Assembly (NCBI GenBank): GCA_037013685.1
Contig: CM072894.1
Location: 27,713,529-27,777,528 of the forward strand
Direction: 5' to 3'
Length of the DNA: 64,000 nt
Source: Acridotheres tristis
Lineage: Eukaryota; Chordata; Aves; Passeriformes; Sturnidae
The translations under genes were made by a program, and so were the position numbers. Under the pieces are notes generated by a model that saw nothing but the letters and a program-made list of their open reading frames with translations, was not told where the DNA came from and searched no databases. Below are positions 62,597 through 64,000 of the stretch, one piece after another. How positions within the stretch are numbered: position 1 is the first letter of the stretch; each line of letters begins with the position of its first letter.

Positions 62597-64000
62597 AGAA
62601 AACCAGATAATTTGACGTGTTTGGACAAAAACACTAGTAACTGAAAAATTTTGTTTGAAAATTACCCAGAATATTAGAATAGAAATTATTAGCTAGTAAG
62701 TACTGTACATTTTCCAACAAAAATATTACATTATCTTTGAGAGCATAGGGCACTTCGGTTACTTTTCTGAGTCAAAGACATATTTAATATTGAAAAGAAA
62801 GTTTTGCTGAAAACTTGTTCAGCCCTGCTCCTCTGACTAGTTCCTTAAGCACCTCCTAAAAAACTATTGTTTGCATGCCCAGTAAACTACCATGTTTTAA
62901 CAATTTTATTCAAAATGAGGTCTGGTAACATATTAGTAAACAAACAAGCAGGCAAGCCCGTGACCTGCATGTGCCAGAGTTAATGGAGCTGTCAGCTGTG
63001 TTCGTGCCATGGTGATTGATGGGTGCTCTGATGGAGTGGCCTCTTCCCTCTCTTTCTGTCTTGTCTGCATGTTAATGCCTCCACTCACTGAATAATGATG
63101 CACTTGAATACAGATTTGTCTTATTTTTGTTTCTGAGCGCTGGCAGGGTCAGGGTTATGCCTATGTTTCTCAGAAGCACCTGTCATGCTTCTGGCCAGGA
63201 GGAATTTTACCTGGAGATGAGAATGTCCTTGCTTTATGGGAGCACCAACCAGTAAAACCAGTTGCCATGTCATATTTCAGTGAATCTGCAGATTTGACAC
63301 CAGGGATAGATGAGGTCCTTATCTTGGAATATATAGGATTGCATGGACATGCATGGGTATGTCTGGCATTTTGGAGTGGTTTCAGTGTGACAGAGGTGTG
63401 TGTTCGAGGGCAGGAGGGGCACAGAACAGGCTGTTGGTGGGCTTCTTGCAGGACTTTCCTCAGGCAGCTTGTGGGGACAGTCCTAGAAGCAGAGTGCAGA
63501 CAGTCAGATCTGTGCCCATCTTATTCTTGTGTCTGCTCCTGAGCTGACTTGTGAGGACCAGTGGGGACACAACCAGTGCATTGTATGTGGTTCTCTTGTG
63601 GATGCACTGGCTGAGTTATACCTTACATTTGTGAAGCTCATGTTAACCATCAGAAGCAATGTTTCACTATGTGGGCATGATTCCTTGTGGAAAGTTGTCC
63701 ATAAGGGTGATTTATTTTTACCCATTAACCACATATCTCAGACATATAGATTTCCAGTATTTTGTAGAAAGCTTTAAATCCAACAGGTCTCAATGAGTTT
63801 TAAATATTGTGTTTCTGTTTTGTTTGTTTCTTGTTTCTGTTGATAGTTTGGAAAACAGTTAGGAAAGCTTAAACCATCACAACTGCAAACCCCCCCCCGC
63901 CAAACCACTCTAATTCTCTACAACTTCCTAGAAGAATGTTGTAGTAACACGAGCATGGGCCAAGACTAGAGATTAAACAGAAAAGAAAAGAAAGAGGCTT

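Larger units (their letters stand above)
42762..64000 (+). other. KALRN: KALRN intron 1 (5' part)
   Basis: From the GTAGGG donor to the window edge there is no in-frame exon encoding the Sec14 start or any spectrin-repeat segment. The intron holds the rest of the CpG island, CR1 and MIR-like relics, short tandem repeats, and a few GC-rich patches that could be regulatory. First introns of kalirin are very long in other vertebrates, consistent with this. Confidence 0.75.

Noticed and set aside
1..64000. Prokaryote-type systems (CRISPR arrays, phage, operons, toxin-antitoxin)
   Set aside because: Intron-bearing genes, CpG islands and CR1/MIR repeats show vertebrate nuclear DNA; no spaced direct repeats or operon-like gene runs exist.

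Overview
The window is nuclear DNA from a vertebrate, most likely a bird. It has exon-intron genes, GT-AG splice sites, two CpG-island promoters, an AT-rich background, and several CR1 LINE fragments, some ending in the TTCTGTGATTCTG-type 3' tail seen in sauropsid genomes. There are no bacterial operons, phage, CRISPR arrays or other prokaryotic systems. Nearly all open frames longer than 60 codons are chance frames in introns, intergenic DNA or GC-rich islands.

Layout: (1) Positions 1-8191, minus strand, hold the 5' and central part of CCDC14, a centriolar-satellite coiled-coil protein. Twelve coding exons were placed by hand. All splice phases agree, giving an uninterrupted frame of about 610 codons from the ATG at 8191 to the donor at 409; the gene continues off the left edge. 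(2) About 7970-8560 is the CCDC14 CpG-island promoter, with CCAAT boxes and GC boxes and a CR1 fragment close on each side. (3) About 8.6-41.9 kb is AT-rich intergenic DNA with CR1 and MIR-like relics, a 23-bp minisatellite and simple repeats. Two gene-like signals in it deserve a check: a small two-exon structure at 26.72-27.08 kb and a possible terminal exon at 29.85-30.05 kb. (4) About 41.99-43.33 kb is a second, strong CpG island holding the first coding exon of KALRN (kalirin, a Rho guanine nucleotide exchange factor), plus strand, ATG at 42689. (5) From 42762 to the right edge is the start of the large KALRN intron 1, with no further kalirin exon seen.

The pair CCDC14 (minus) and KALRN (plus), arranged head to head, matches the amniote neighbourhood MYLK-CCDC14-ROPN1-KALRN. 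ROPN1, which lies between them in mammals, was not found. The two genes share no known pathway; their adjacency is conserved synteny. I found no evidence of a new multi-gene system. The most interesting leads are the unexplained exon-like segments in the intergenic region and a possible alternative kalirin first exon.
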